Of a stretch of 64,000 nt of DNA, positions 22,100-33,207 are shown piece by piece (positions within the stretch are counted from its first letter, which is position 1; the number at the start of each line of letters is the position of its first letter). Both the position numbers and the translations under genes were made by a program. The notes under the pieces are model-generated. The model searched no databases and was not told where the DNA came from. It worked only from the letters and a program-made list of their open reading frames with translations. The stretch is from Arthrinium phaeospermum (taxonomy: Eukaryota > Ascomycota > Sordariomycetes > Amphisphaeriales > Apiosporaceae). Location of the stretch: the NCBI GenBank assembly GCA_006503535.1, contig QYRS01000001.1, positions 1,612,001-1,676,000 of the forward strand. The letters are read 5' to 3'.

Positions 22100-23101
22100 A
22101 TGAGCTCTGACGCAGGCAACTCGGCCAACTTCTGGCACCTAGCCGACTACGACGAGGCGTTCTGGGCCAACTACCTCGCCGCCCGGCCCAAGTACGACGC
22201 CAACGGCTTCTACGACCTGCTCTACGCCTACCACGACGCCCACTCGGGCCGCTACGACGTCGCCTACGACGTCGGCACGGGCCCCGGGCAGGTCGCGGGC
22301 GTCTTCGCCGCCCGCTTCAAGCGCGTCATCGCCTCGGACAAGAACGAAGCCCACCTGACCGCGGCCAAGAAACTCCACGGCCACCTCCCCAACATCGAGT
22401 TCCAGCTCTGCCCGGGCGAGGACGTGGCGCTCGGGATCCCCGCGGCGTCGTGCGACTTCGTCATTTGCGCCGAGGCGATCCCGCTCATGGACCACGAGAA
22501 GGCGCTCGACGCCTTCGCCCGGGTGCTCAGGCCCGGCGGCACGCTGGCCGTCTGGTTCTACGGTCGGCCCATCTTCGCCGCCGACGACGGCGACGGCCGG
22601 GCCTCTGCCTGCCAGGAGATCTACGGCCGGCTCTTCACCGCGGCCGCCGCCAAGGTCGTCGAGGCCGGCGGCCCCGCGCTCCGGACGGGCTGGAAGGCGG
22701 CCGCGGACGTCATCGCCAGCGAGCTCGACGCCGTCGCCTTCCCGGCCTCGACGTGGCGGGACGTGGAGCGGCGCAAGTGGAACACGGCCAGCGGCGGGGG
22801 CGGGAAGATGGAGTTCCACGACGCGCTGCCCGACGTGCCCATCGAGCGGCCGTCGCGGGTGGACCCGTCGCGCGAGCAGACGACGCACATCCGGGACGAG
22901 ACGTTCTGGGCCGAGCGCTGGGACGTGGGGCAGGTGCGAAACTTCGTCCAGGTGCTGCTGCCCACCGCTGGGCACGCGCAGCTGGACCAGGACCCGGAGC
23001 TGCGGGGGCTGTTTGCAGAGCTGGCCGAGGCCATGGGCGAGGAAGGCGCGAAGCGGCAGATTGGGTGGCCGGTGGTGTTGCTGCTGGCGACTAGGAAGTG
23101 A
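22100..23101 (+). CDS. Class I SAM-dependent methyltransferase, Crg1-like
   Basis: Intronless, 333 residues. The N-terminus FWANYLAARPKYDANGFYDL, followed by a YHDAH stretch, is the lead-in of the fungal Crg1/trans-aconitate methyltransferase group. Motif I is AYDVGTGPGQVAGVFA near residue 55, followed by VIASDKNEAHL (acidic loop), a PGEDVAL/FVICAEAIPLMD stretch and RVLRPGGTLAVWFYG. The second half (about 160-333) is the longer substrate cap of this family. It is cytosolic, with no targeting signal. Its very GC-rich third positions contrast with the moderate composition of the neighbouring cluster genes, so it may be an ordinary chromosomal gene at the cluster border rather than a member. The ATG sits directly before SSDAGN. 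Confidence 0.85.
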   Translation: MSSDAGNSANFWHLADYDEAFWANYLAARPKYDANGFYDLLYAYHDAHSGRYDVAYDVGTGPGQVAGVFAARFKRVIASDKNEAHLTAAKKLHGHLPNIEFQLCPGEDVALGIPAASCDFVICAEAIPLMDHEKALDAFARVLRPGGTLAVWFYGRPIFAADDGDGRASACQEIYGRLFTAAAAKVVEAGGPALRTGWKAAADVIASELDAVAFPASTWRDVERRKWNTASGGGGKMEFHDALPDVPIERPSRVDPSREQTTHIRDETFWAERWDVGQVRNFVQVLLPTAGHAQLDQDPELRGLFAELAEAMGEEGAKRQIGWPVVLLLATRK

Positions 23102-23535
23102 GTAGTAGGCGGCAGTGTCGAAACGGGTTTCTCTACCTGATGCTGTGCTTGTCCATCATGGTGTGTAGTTCATTGTAGGAGCGTCTCGGCTTCTGCAGAT
23201 TCAATACGCTTGGGCAGTGGTTAGGCACTCACAGCGTAGACTAATGTTACATCAATGCCGCTCAGCTTTGCTTGCCTTACAGTTGAGTCTTTGAAATTTC
23301 CGGGACGGTTGGAAGCATGTGATTTGCGAGTCGGTTCCAACTAGAAAACGTTCATTGGAACTTGAATTCTTAACGACACTAATTCATGGAAATACCTCGC
23401 AGACTCCGATACACCTCTACCAGGACGAACACCTCTTTGCAATACTTTACTCATGGCAACAATAATAACACACCTGGGGAATAATATAAAAAACTACGCC
23501 AGCAAACCACCGAGACTAGGCAAGGGCCAAACATC
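23102..23535. other. Convergent intergenic spacer
   Basis: These 434 AT-rich bases lie between the 3' ends of two convergent genes. Nothing beyond presumed transcription-termination sequence is visible. It probably marks the right edge of the cluster region. Confidence 0.4.
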
Positions 23536-24753
23536 TCAACAGTCATAACCCCAGCCAAGTTGCCTGTTGACCTCGTTCATAGCGCTGACGCCGGCCCGGA
23601 CAAAGCCCACGGCCGAATCCATGGTGGCGTTGCCCGACTCAAAGGTCGCCTGCGGCTCGTGGGCCCGCCGCAGGTCCGCCTGGTCGAGGACCGCCTGCCG
23701 CTTCTCCAGGACGCCGTTACGCACGGCGCGGGCCCACATGTTGTACCACTGGTCCTCGCTGATGCTGACGAACTCGCGGCCGCCGTCGTTACCCGCCATG
23801 CGCGAGAAGGGCCACTCGGCGACGGCCACCTCGAAGCGCTTGGTCCGCAGCCACAGGTACGGCCAGGAGAAGATGAAGAGCAGGGTGAGGTAGAAGACCC
23901 ATTGGACCCATGAGGTGAGTCGCCAGCGGTTCGTGTTCGCGTCGTTGTAGACCTCGACCAGCTCGTCCTTGGTTTCCATGTACACGCTCAGCTGTCCGCG
24001 GTAGTTAGTCTCGCGGACCAGGTCCCGGAGCTTCTCCTGCACCCGCCCAAAGTCGAAGCCCGTCATTTCGCGCCGCAAGGCGAAGCACTTGAGCCCGCCG
24101 TGGTGGGCGCAGAAGCGGTGGCACCACTCCTCCAGCGTGGGCTTGGGCGCGCCGCCGACCTCTATGTGCTGCGCGGCGCCCGGGGCGCGCTTCCTGAGGA
24201 TGGTGCCGCGGCGCACCTTCTCGCCGTTGTCGACGGTGCGCAGCCGCGACCAAGACGTGCGGTACTGGGCGTTGGAGTAGAGGTAGGGCGTCATCTCGAC
24301 GGCGACGTCGAAGTCGGTGACAGTCTTAGTCTCACTCTTGTTGTCGCTCTTGCGCTCCGTCTGGCGGTGGGTCCCGACGATCTTGATGTACGGCCGAGGC
24401 GGGGTGTGGGCCCAGTACGTGAGGTGCTGCTGGAGAATTTTGGGCGACTCGAAGCGCGAGTCGATGTAGTATGTAGCGCCCGTCTTGCCATCTTTCTGGA
24501 AGGGTTGGGCTAGCGAGTCATACGACCGCTCTTCTTGGCCTGCCGAACCAGAAGCGGCGGGAAGCAGAGGCTCGTCGAGGTTCTCGGAAGCCACGGCATC
24601 GCTGTAGAGAGGGGGGAGGTCGTCGATGCCGTCTAGGTTGAGTTCGGGGGCATCTTGCTGGTCGTAATCGCCGGCGGATGTTTGGCCAGGGTTGGTGTGG
24701 AGGGAAACGGGAGGAGAGGAGGCAGAGCCCGCAGCATCCGAAGGCTTGCCCAT
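23536..24753 (-). CDS. Conserved fungal one-TM protein, function unknown
   Basis: Single exon, 405 residues from the ATG at 24753 (MGKPSDAAGS). The first 80 residues are acidic and disordered. A conserved central block follows: TYYIDSRFESPKILQQHLTY, a PYIKIVGTHR stretch, then DFDVAVEMTPYLY and SSW/RLRTV segments. Then comes EEWCHRFCAHHGGLKCFALR, with paired Cys and His. A single hydrophobic helix (WVQWVFYLTLLFIFSWPYLW) lies near residue 300, flanked by basic residues. The C-terminal tail ends NRQLGWGYDC. I recognise this as a widespread conserved filamentous-fungal protein sometimes mislabelled as an ABC transporter. No Walker motifs are present, so that label would be wrong. Confidence 0.8.
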   Translation of the reverse strand: MGKPSDAAGSASSPPVSLHTNPGQTSAGDYDQQDAPELNLDGIDDLPPLYSDAVASENLDEPLLPAASGSAGQEERSYDSLAQPFQKDGKTGATYYIDSRFESPKILQQHLTYWAHTPPRPYIKIVGTHRQTERKSDNKSETKTVTDFDVAVEMTPYLYSNAQYRTSWSRLRTVDNGEKVRRGTILRKRAPGAAQHIEVGGAPKPTLEEWCHRFCAHHGGLKCFALRREMTGFDFGRVQEKLRDLVRETNYRGQLSVYMETKDELVEVYNDANTNRWRLTSWVQWVFYLTLLFIFSWPYLWLRTKRFEVAVAEWPFSRMAGNDGGREFVSISEDQWYNMWARAVRNGVLEKRQAVLDQADLRRAHEPQATFESGNATMDSAVGFVRAGVSAMNEVNRQLGWGYDC

Positions 24754-25401
24754 TGTGGGACTGAACAATCAAAGCTCAGCAGTAGGAGGAAAAACTACAC
24801 CCTACAGCTCACTATAGGAAATTGATCAGTACGAAAAGTCAAGTTCAAAGTTGTCTTGCAGATTGCGATGGACGAAAAGGATGTTTGGGCTTGGAAGAAG
24901 AGAAGTGATTGATTGTTCTGGGCAAACAGTGAGATCTGACATGACGTGGGGGCCATGTTCCATTTTATCTCAGCCTTAAGCAGCGTCCTGTCTAGCGTCC
25001 AGTGGTAGGCAGCAGCGTCAGACCTTCTCTACAGCGGGTTAGTCTGCTAGTACAGTGGCTCCCCAGCTTAAAAACCCCCCTGGTGCCTGAAGCTGGTGGT
25101 TTTTAAGACCCATATATTGTCCGAGACCCACCTATCCAATCGTCAGGTCGATACGATTTCCCGGGTGGACAATTGTACAGCATCGTGCTTTGGGCTGCAG
25201 TCTTCTGCTTCTCGTCGTCTGGGCTGTTTCCGAACGTTAGCCATCAGCTGCTGGTGATGCCTACTGGAGAAAGAGACAACTGTGCAATAGCTAGTAAAGA
25301 GTGTTCCCATGCGAACGAACTTATGGTGCAACCCATATGATTACTGGCTTGAATTCCAATTCAGTAGGAACGTAAACTGGCCTGTGCCTATGCGAGGCGT
25401 G
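24754..25401. other. Intergenic, 650 bp
   Basis: Promoter of the minus-strand gene ending at 23536, plus 3' flank of the SAT4-like gene. Short frames are present but nothing is recognisable as coding. Confidence 0.35.
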
Positions 25402-26784
25402 TCAATTGATGCTACTGACGCTAAAATTGACCGTCCTTATGATCCCGACGCTTTCCTCCCCCTCGCTTATCGCTGGGCTCGCCGTCTTGGCTCTTGCGTC
25501 GGGGGTGAGGCTTCTCGTCTGTTCCCGCAACATCCCCAGCATATCGCTATTCATCTCGAACTCGCCGTTTCCGCTCTTCGACTTGAGCCATCCCTTCCTG
25601 CTACTGGAGGGGCCAACAGCCGCCGCACCACCACTTATGGTGACCATCCGCGAGTCTCGGCGGCTCCCACCGGCGCCGTAGCTGAATCGGAAGCTTGGAA
25701 CGCTGTTGCTAACGTTGTACCCGTTCGACAGTGACGACGACTCAATTGTCGAGAGGCCAAATATACCGCCAACCAGAGGCAGAAGGCTGGGCGCGCACGC
25801 GGCCACGATGCCCACGTTGACCTGGAGGAAGCCGAAGAACTGGCTCCAGTCGATGTAGGACTGATCCGAGTCGCCGCGGAACAGGTTCTGGCAGACCACC
25901 TTGGCGACGCCGAGGAGCACGGCGGCGTAGCCCAGGCTCAAGATGCCGAGCAGGTAGACGCGCGCGCGGTGCGCCATCTGCAAGCGCAAGATGATGGGGA
26001 CGGGCAGGGTCGCGAAGGCGACGTCGGTGAAGAGGTTGCACGCCGCGTTCATGAGCGCGAAGCCCTTGTGTATCGCGGCAGGCAGGCACTTGGCTCCGAG
26101 CGACTTGTCCCAGACGCCCGCGATCGGGCGGCAGTTGACGAGCAATTCGACCAACGAGGCGGTTGTGTATAAGCACACGAATCCTGTTGTTCATCCAGCC
26201 AAAGCCCATGTCAGCTCCGTCTTGCGCTCAAGGTGATAATGGTCGTCTTTTCCGGACAGGGTGCATACCTATCATTCCCCAGATCATCTGCGCATAGCGG
26301 CGAGAGTCGCCGAGTCTGATGAGAGCGAGGCCGATGGAGACCTTGAGACACGCGAGCGCACCAATGGTTGTCACGATGGTTTGTATGAACGTCATCTTCA
26401 GGTATTCCTTGTAGTTCTCTTTCGATATCGTGTCCGCGTGGCGACCCAGTCCGTAGAAGGCGGCGATGATGTACATGGCCATTCCGCCGATGGCGCAGGC
26501 CTGTTGCCTACGAGTCAGCATTTTCATGGGGAGTATGATGGGTTTACGTCGACGAGGAACCCAGCGTCTGGTCTGTAGCTTTAGAACGACGTCTGGTCGC
26601 TTACCGTTGACATCAACATCAGGACATCGTCTTTCCCGAACGTCCTCGCGATGAACAGCCTGGTGTAGGTGCGAAGTCCGACAAAGATCAGCGCCAGGCC
26701 ATGGAACGCAGCGGTGACACCCAGGATCCAGCCCAGGTTGCTCTCCGTTGCGCGAGCTGGGTTGATCGATTTTCTGGAAGACAT
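25402..26784 (-). CDS. SAT4/PTH11-like fungal rhodopsin-fold membrane protein
   Basis: Three exons, 26784-26605, 26500-26269 and 26183-25402, with introns of 104 and 85 bp, give 397 residues. Seven hydrophobic helices span about residues 15-300. The pattern is that of the fungal rhodopsin domain: LRTYTRLFIARTFGKDD after the first helix, CLKVSIGLALIRL in the middle, and NCRPIAGVWD with a conserved Cys-x-Pro and Trp-Asp. ATLPVPIILRLQM with RVYLLGILSLG comes before the last helices. The C-tail is long, Ser/Gly-rich and probably cytoplasmic. Relatives include PTH11-type receptors and many orphans in metabolite clusters. This one lacks an extracellular CFEM domain. A sensory receptor role is inferred from the family only. 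Confidence 0.88.
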
Positions 26785-28558
26785 GTTTGCAGTCTGACGA
26801 TCATGAAGCTGGATCGATCTAGCTCAGAGGAACAACGCAGATCACTCAGGAGCCGCGGGGACTACTGCTGTACATATATCCTGACCTGAAGTGACTTGAC
26901 CTCGTGGGCAGACGGGGCTGTGTCCTCCTGGCCAAGCCAGGGCGGCCCCTATTCTGTCATTTTCCACGTGGGATCGCGAGGGTATGTGCTTGAAACATCG
27001 TTGCAACGATCATCTCCTTTCTATGTATTGGCAGAGAAACAGATTTGGTTGCATTGGATGTGGGCAAACTGCAGCTTAAGGAAGCATCGTAACTTCGCGG
27101 AAGGTGCAGTTGGGACGGCTGGGTGGAAGAACCCGACAGGCTGTCAGCCATTCAGGATCTTATCCTGGTATCCGGTTCCTCTTCGCTACTTAGTTTGGTA
27201 GCCAATATCGCCGGCATCAGAGTGGATATGACAGCGCCACAAGCGAGGTATTCAAAGTGATGCCGAGGGCTACAGTAACTGACCTTGAAGATTCGCCAGG
27301 TTGAGTCCACGCGAGTACTTGTTGTTCGTTCTTCGAATTTTGTTGAAAAGTGCAGTTATCGAACCAACGTGCGCGACGGTCGGACCAAATGACAATACGA
27401 CAATATCGAAAAGCAAGTCGCATTGCTTTCTTCCATTAGATCTGGAATGCGACACTACCCGGGGGCTCGGGGTCGGGACGAGGAATCCTTTACATAAGAG
27501 CTGTCCCGTCTCTGGCTGGGGCAAACACTAAGATGAGGGCCCAATACCGGGGCACACGGCCGAAAAGAGTTATGTCCGAAACGGCAGAACCCGCGGCATA
27601 CCCCCGGGATGTTTTAATGGGGCGAAAGCTTTGAAGGATGAAGAGAAAGCCGCTGGGAAAGCACATGACATGGAAGGCCTCGCTCGGGACGCCAATTCCA
27701 AACAGAACTGAGTCCCTACCGATGCGGTTCGACTTCCAAACACCTTCGCAGGCCGAGCGTGGCCCTTTATTGTCCATCCGACGGCGTTAGGTGTAATTTA
27801 AGAGATTGGAAATCTGGGTTCGTTGCTGCACAATCTAGATTCGCCAAGCAAGGGACGTGATATTTGCGTGGGGTGGCGGGTCGGAGGCGGTCACAAGTCC
27901 GCTATCCCGCGCACATTGGATGAACTTTTGGTTCGAACCGACCAGATCAAAATTCCGGTTGTCAACGGTTTCAGAACCCTGAAGCGACCAAAATCCGAAC
28001 CCCGCCAGTTTTCGGCTTTCGCATTGCCAGTCATGGATGCTTCGATCGAAGGTTCGCTTAGACAAACCTGGCCCACCCAGTAAGGCTGGTCAACCGCCAA
28101 GGCCGGTTTTCCATGAGGTTCCGCGTCGGTGACCCGCATGGTATGGCAGGCAAGCATGCGTGTCAGACACGCAATCAGATCATCGTACCGACAGAACCGT
28201 CACAAAGGAGCCAAGAACTTGGTTGCAGCACCCCAATGTCCGCTAGCGAGATTAAATGCATGGTGGCAATGCCGCCGATTGGTTTGGTGGAAGCCGGTAT
28301 TATGTTCTAGATGCAAGATGGAAAAACCATTGGACTCCAAGGGTCGCAGTGAGATATACAAATTATTCAAGCGCTTATGCCAAGTGCTTTCCTCTAGCAC
28401 TACTTGATTGGCATGTTGGCATAATGGCCCAAGTCCTTATTTTTCCTTTTCCCTTCTGATGAATCCTCCCCGATCTCCTCGCAGTTGTCCGACTGCAGAG
28501 CTGGCAAGCAACAGCCAAGTGGTTAATCAAGTGCTAACTCCTGGCTCTGCCGTCCACC
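26785..28558. other. Intergenic, 1.8 kb
   Basis: No supported gene on either strand. Several frames of 60-95 codons occur with no recognisable motifs. This is the shared upstream region of the SAT4-like gene (minus) and the tyrosinase (plus). Confidence 0.4.
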
Positions 28559-29861
28559 ATGCAGCTCTCCCACATCGGCGCAGCCCTCCACGTGGCGGCG
28601 CTTGCCATCACCGGCGCAGCTGCCATCGACGAGTCCTGGAGCGCGGTTGACGCTTTGAACAAGCTCCAGCAGCAGGCCATGGAGGCTTTAAAAGTCAACC
28701 CGCCGAGCCAGAAAAGGGGACTGGCAAATGAGTGCAACCTGATCAACGCGGGTCGCCGCCAAGACTGGTAAAGCTCATATGCTCATACGATGTCAAGGTG
28801 TACTACTCTCAGCCCACTGACAGACACGCCAGGGAGGAGATGAACAAGGAGAAACGCAAGGATTACATTCGCGCCGTCCACTGCCTCCATAGTCTCCCAT
28901 CCAAGTCAGACCCGGTATGGGCGCCGGCAGCCCGGACGCGCTACGACGACTTCGTCGCCATCCACATGAACATGACCATGTCGGTGCACGGGAGCGGCCT
29001 TTTTCTCACGTGGCATCGATATCTCGTGTGGGCCTACGAGCAGGCGCTGAGAAACGAGTGCGGCTACCAGGGCTACCAGCCGGTTCGTGTCCCGTCCCAA
29101 CACATGATACTCGTCTAGTCCCAGCAGCTAACAGGCAATACGACCGACAGTACTGGAACTACTTCAGCCACGCCGACAACATCCACGAGTCCCCCGTCTT
29201 CGACGGCAGCGACACCAGCATGGGCGGTGACGGCGACTTCTTCGAGCACGACGGCGCCCTCGGCGGCGCCAGCATGATCAAGATCCCCTCGGGCAAGGGC
29301 GGTGGTTGTATGTCCACAGGGCCGTTCGCCAACTGGACCGCCAACATGGGGCCCGTACGCCCGGGGATGCAGAACATGCCCGCCGTCGCCGACTTTACGG
29401 TGTACAACCCGCGGTGCCTGCGGCGGGACCTGAGCTCGTACGTGACCAGCACATGGTTCACCACGGCAAACCTGCTGAACGTGACCATCGGCCCGGCCTC
29501 GCGGACGCACGAGAGCTACTGGCGCGAGGTGCAGGGACGGTACCCGGACGGGTTCCTCGGGCTGCACACGTCAGGGCACTACGCCATGGGCGCCGACGCG
29601 ACGGATTTGTACTCGTCCATCAACGATCCGGCCTTCTGGCTGCATCATACGATGTTCGATCACCTTTATTGGATCTGGCAGGCGTTGCACCCGGCCGAGT
29701 CGCGCAAAACGGCGGGGACCCTGACGTTGTCCAATAGCCCGCCCACGCGTAATGCCACCGTCGATGACTTGCTGGAAATGGGCATCCTGGGTCAGACGCG
29801 TCCAGTTCATGAGCTGTTTGATACTCTCGGAGCTACGCCGCTGTGCTACATCTACCTATAG
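28559..29861 (+). CDS. Secreted tyrosinase-family copper oxidase
   Basis: Three exons, 28559-28767, 28833-29082 and 29151-29861, with introns of 65 and 68 bp, give 389 residues. A signal peptide is evident (MQLSHIGAALHVAALAITGA, cleavage near AAA), so the protein is probably secreted. The CuA site has HCLHSLP near residue 92, HMNMTMSVHGSG and LTWHRYLVWAYE. The CuB site has LHTSGHYAMG followed by NDPAFWLHHTMFDHLYWIWQ. These are the paired three-histidine clusters of type-3 copper proteins. The length matches the short secreted tyrosinases of ascomycetes, which oxidise phenols or catechols. No C-terminal activation domain is visible. Splicing restores NECGYQGYQP-YWNYF, the expected junction. 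A phenol-oxidising role is inferred from the family. Confidence 0.92.
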
Positions 29862-30396
29862 TGTTCATGCTCCTAGGGGCGCCGAAATAGGGTTTCTTAT
29901 TTTATCTTATTTTTTCTTTCTTTCTTTCTTTCTTTCTTGTACTCCCCCTTATAGCTAGACTGTTATCGCGGCATCGCGATCTTGGTAGAAGCGAATAAAA
30001 TGGGGCGTGATCGGTAGTGTGAGGAACACGGTTCTAGCTGGGCCAAGAAAGAAACAGAAAAGGTGTCCGAGACAGGGAGGCCTGTATGTGGGCTTTTAAC
30101 GATGCTAAGAAAGGAACGAGATGTGAACATAGGATGCGCCATGGCCGAATGACAAGTACCGATAGCTCCGGTACTTGAACTTGGCTGAGCTATGCCGAAA
30201 ATGTGATTGGATGATGCGTTGACTGATCAGGTCGTTATATGTGAGTTGATACTTATTGTGCAGTTTAGTGAAGTCATTGCTAGCATGGGCATGGCAATGT
30301 ATCCATTAAACGGCCTGTAGTGCGAATGTCACGACGATGAAATGGAGACTCCGGAAGCCCCTGAACCCTGGCGACACCCTTTGTCCGCCGTCAGGA
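29862..30396. other. Intergenic between tyrosinase and catalase relic
   Basis: 3' flank of the tyrosinase with a TTTC microsatellite (annotated separately). No coding sequence is recognised. Confidence 0.4.
29911..29938 (+). repeat. (TTTC)n microsatellite
   Basis: Six tandem TTTC units follow a T-rich run, in the presumed 3' UTR or terminator of the tyrosinase gene. Simple polymerase slippage explains it. Confidence 0.9.
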
Positions 30397-31103
30397 GTTA
30401 ACAATTTGACAGGACGGCCCGTACAGGACCCTTCTGCAGCTGTCATTCTCAAGAGTAGCAAGCCGAGAGGCGGTGAACTGGCACTCTTACAGAATACCCA
30501 GCTGCTTGGGATATTGGCCCACTTTCCCAGACAGCACATTCCAGATGTATTGATCCCTCCACTAATACCACAGACCGAGAGCACCTTATACTGACCCGTC
30601 GCAGAGTCGTCCACGCCCAGGCTGCAGGTGTCTGGGGCGAGTTTGAGTGCATGTCCGACTTCACCTCGGTCGGCTTCCTCAACGAGGTGGGCAAGAAGAC
30701 GAAAGTGCTCGCTCGTACCTCCACCGTGACCGGAGAGCGAGGCGCGACGGACACCCTCGACAACATACGCGGCTTTGTGCTGAAATTGTATACCGAGGAG
30801 GGCAACTGGGACTTTGTCGGCAACGACCTTCCCGTCTTCTTCATCCGAGACTCGGCCAAGCTTCGCAGACTAAACCGTTCCCATAAGCGCCACTCGCAGA
30901 CGGCAGTGCCCGATATTACCAATAACTTTCTGTGACTTCCACAACAACGATCAAAAAGGCGTTCATTCTTTGATGTAGCTGTTTGGCCAGCGTGGCAACG
31001 AGCCTCGCTGCGCCACGTTAAAGGCTGCGGCAACCACACGTTCAAGTTTGGGAGGCCCGAGGAGGGCTTGTTAATAGGCTATTGGACGGGAGGCGAGAAA
31101 TAG
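30397..31103 (+). pseudogene. Decayed monofunctional catalase (N-terminal half)
   Basis: Three blocks match the start of clade catalases in order. The first is LTGRPVQD, then LLQNTQLLGILAHFPRQHIP. The second is RVVHAQAAGVWGEFE through GKKTKVLARTSTVTGERG, LYTEEGNWDFVGNDLPVFFI and LNRSHKRHSQT. The third is CDFHNNDQKGVHSLM and then GCGNHTFKFG. The catalytic His lies in RVVHA. The joint between blocks one and two has no splice that keeps frame. Block three needs a frame change after VPDITNN, meets a TAG, then changes frame again. Nothing of the heme-proximal tyrosine region or C-terminus follows. The gene is therefore truncated and frameshifted. An intact copy elsewhere in the genome would be expected. 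Confidence 0.8.
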
Positions 31104-31688
31104 TTGATTGGGCGACGGGAAGAGAGTTTGGACTCGATTCGTGGCAGACTAGTACAGCACGTGGTGATTAGCTTCGCGGCCCGTTCCGCAGGCATGGCTC
31201 AATCGATGGTTCAGTGTTTAATGTGATTTCGGATGAAGCCAATTTGCACATGTTCAAGACCCCTCAAAGGTCATAGCTCGTTTATGAAGGGCGTACATGT
31301 GTAACTTGACCACTTTCAAGTTCATCTTTTGAGATGATACCCCCAACCCTAATGCCCACCTCGCATCTGCATGTGAACCACAAAGCGAGGATAATCTTAC
31401 TGGCTCATAGCAGAGCGTTCACACCAAGGCGGGCGGGGCGGGAATCGAGAACCAGATGAAGAAACAGACGATCAATCACTCTGAAGTAGACTTGACTTTT
31501 TTGTATCTCCCAACCAAAGCCATTGTTGGGATCAGATGCGGCTTCCTATTTTGGAAGCATCTCAATTTGTGGAACCTATCTATGCTTATAAAACGGTTCT
31601 AAGCGTTCTAACCGGTGAAGAGAATCTAGTCTGCGGTTCTATTAGCATCTCTATATTGACCATCCTGTAAGATAGTATCTGTCGCCAG
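31104..31688. other. Intergenic, 585 bp
   Basis: Nothing recognisable. Sequence downstream of the catalase relic shows no further catalase similarity, so the rest of that gene is deleted rather than merely frameshifted. Confidence 0.4.
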
Positions 31689-32525
31689 TCACACACCCTT
31701 TCTATCGATGGCTGCGTGGATCAAATCCAGTCTATCCCGACCGACCCGATACGCCAGAGTCAGGGCCGATGCCATATCGAACTCCCCCAGCTTATACATG
31801 TACTTCTTGTACATGTGACTTTTGCCAAGCTTCCCGTGCTTGATCAGCTTGCGCGTGATCTCGATGGGGACTTTGCAGTGGATCGATTGACCAAGAGCCG
31901 ATACATCGTTCGGGCTGCTCGGAAAAACGGAACAGCCGGATTGCAAGAGAAGTTCGAGGAGAATGATCCATCGCTTCTGCTTCTTCTGGTCGGTCGTCTT
32001 GGCCATATGGTCCAGAACCCAGTTGATGGGACGCAGCGGCTTTCTTGTTTTCAGCACGGCCCAGACGGCGCCTTCCTCGTTGGCGTCGGCGCCAGCGTCG
32101 AGGAGCTTCTTGGCGGTGTACTGGTGCTCATAGGCTAGGGCGAGGGCGAGATAGGTTGTCTGAGGCGGCAGCTCTGGTGACAGAGGGATGTAGCTGGGTC
32201 TCTGGTCGCGAATCGAGCGGTTCACCGCGAGGGAGTGGCTGCCGCGAGTAAATTTGAGAACTCGGCTGATCGTGCCGGGTCGACCGTAGCGAGCCGCATA
32301 TGTGAGAGCGCGGGTTTCAGCGCCCTCGCGTTCGTAGAGCTTCGCGATGACGCCCTTGTAAAGATTCTTGCAAGTGAGGACCAAGCTGAACATATCGCCA
32401 AACCCGTAGTACTGGACGATGTCGTCCAGCACCTCCTGGGGAATGGATTCCGGGAAAAGGTTGACTTGTAATATTAGTAACTATGTGGCAGTCAGGAATT
32501 GCTGGTGCTTACCGTTGGCAGGCAT
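31689..32525 (-). CDS. F-box-like / ankyrin-like protein
   Basis: Two exons, 32525-32513 (only 13 bases) and 32464-31689, around a 48-bp intron give 262 residues. The N-terminal 45 residues have the F-box-like pattern LFPESIPQEVLDDIVQYYGF followed by FSLVLTCKNLYKGV. From residue 55 on, weak ankyrin-like helical pairs can be seen: RALTYAARYGRPGTISRVL, TYLALALAYEHQYTAKKLLD, then AGADANEEGA with the typical G-A-D-x-N turn. No signal or membrane segment is present. Fungal F-box/ankyrin proteins usually act as substrate adaptors of SCF ubiquitin ligases or are of unknown role. The tiny first exon is supported by a good donor, a good acceptor and frame. Confidence 0.7.
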
Positions 32526-33207
32526 CTTGAGAAGAGATGTGCTTCGGTTGTCAAATTTACGACGATCGAGGCGAATTCATCATTCCTTGCTGTTGGCTCA
32601 ATAATGGATTGCGATGATCTTTTGTATGGAAGAGAATGCAACGGTTGCAAAATGACTGGGCAGGCTGGGGATAATATTGTCAACGGGAAAGACAATCAAA
32701 GCTGGTTTCACAACTAACTCACGACACCATCACTGACATCCAAGTTGATTAAATAAAGCACAATTATGTATGATCAATCCCTTCTATTGACCTGGATGCT
32801 GAAATGTTTGATCTATTATGTATTCAAATTACCACCAAGTCCTAGAAATTGAATGTTCAGATAGTCGACGCTGAGGGTTTAGGATTGTACGAGCCAAGGT
32901 TTTCTTGGGTTCTCCGACGTGGGCAGCTTGGTTGTCATCCAATATCGAATTACATGATTCAACTCATAGTCATAGTTCAGTTTGGGTTTGTAGAACGGGC
33001 CGTGAAACTTCTAACCACGTTTCTTAACGGGAACTTGTGAAGCATAACTCGAGTTGAGATTAACTTGTTTGCCACGAGGTCTAGTCTCACTAGTGAACCA
33101 TCCTATGATCCATAACATCATCACTGAAAGTTATCGGGATTACACTGGACATATGCTGTAATAACGTGCTCAAGGCACATGAGGATCCCTCACATTAAAC
33201 GCTTACC
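32526..33207. other. AT-rich intergenic, 680 bp
   Basis: No coding sequence. This stretch is more AT-rich than its surroundings, but I see no repeat ends or transposon signatures. Confidence 0.4.

Noticed and set aside
22139..22975. Minus-strand frame of 278 codons over methyltransferase 2
   Set aside because: Antisense shadow of a GC-rich gene; low-complexity Val/Gly/Arg composition without family features.
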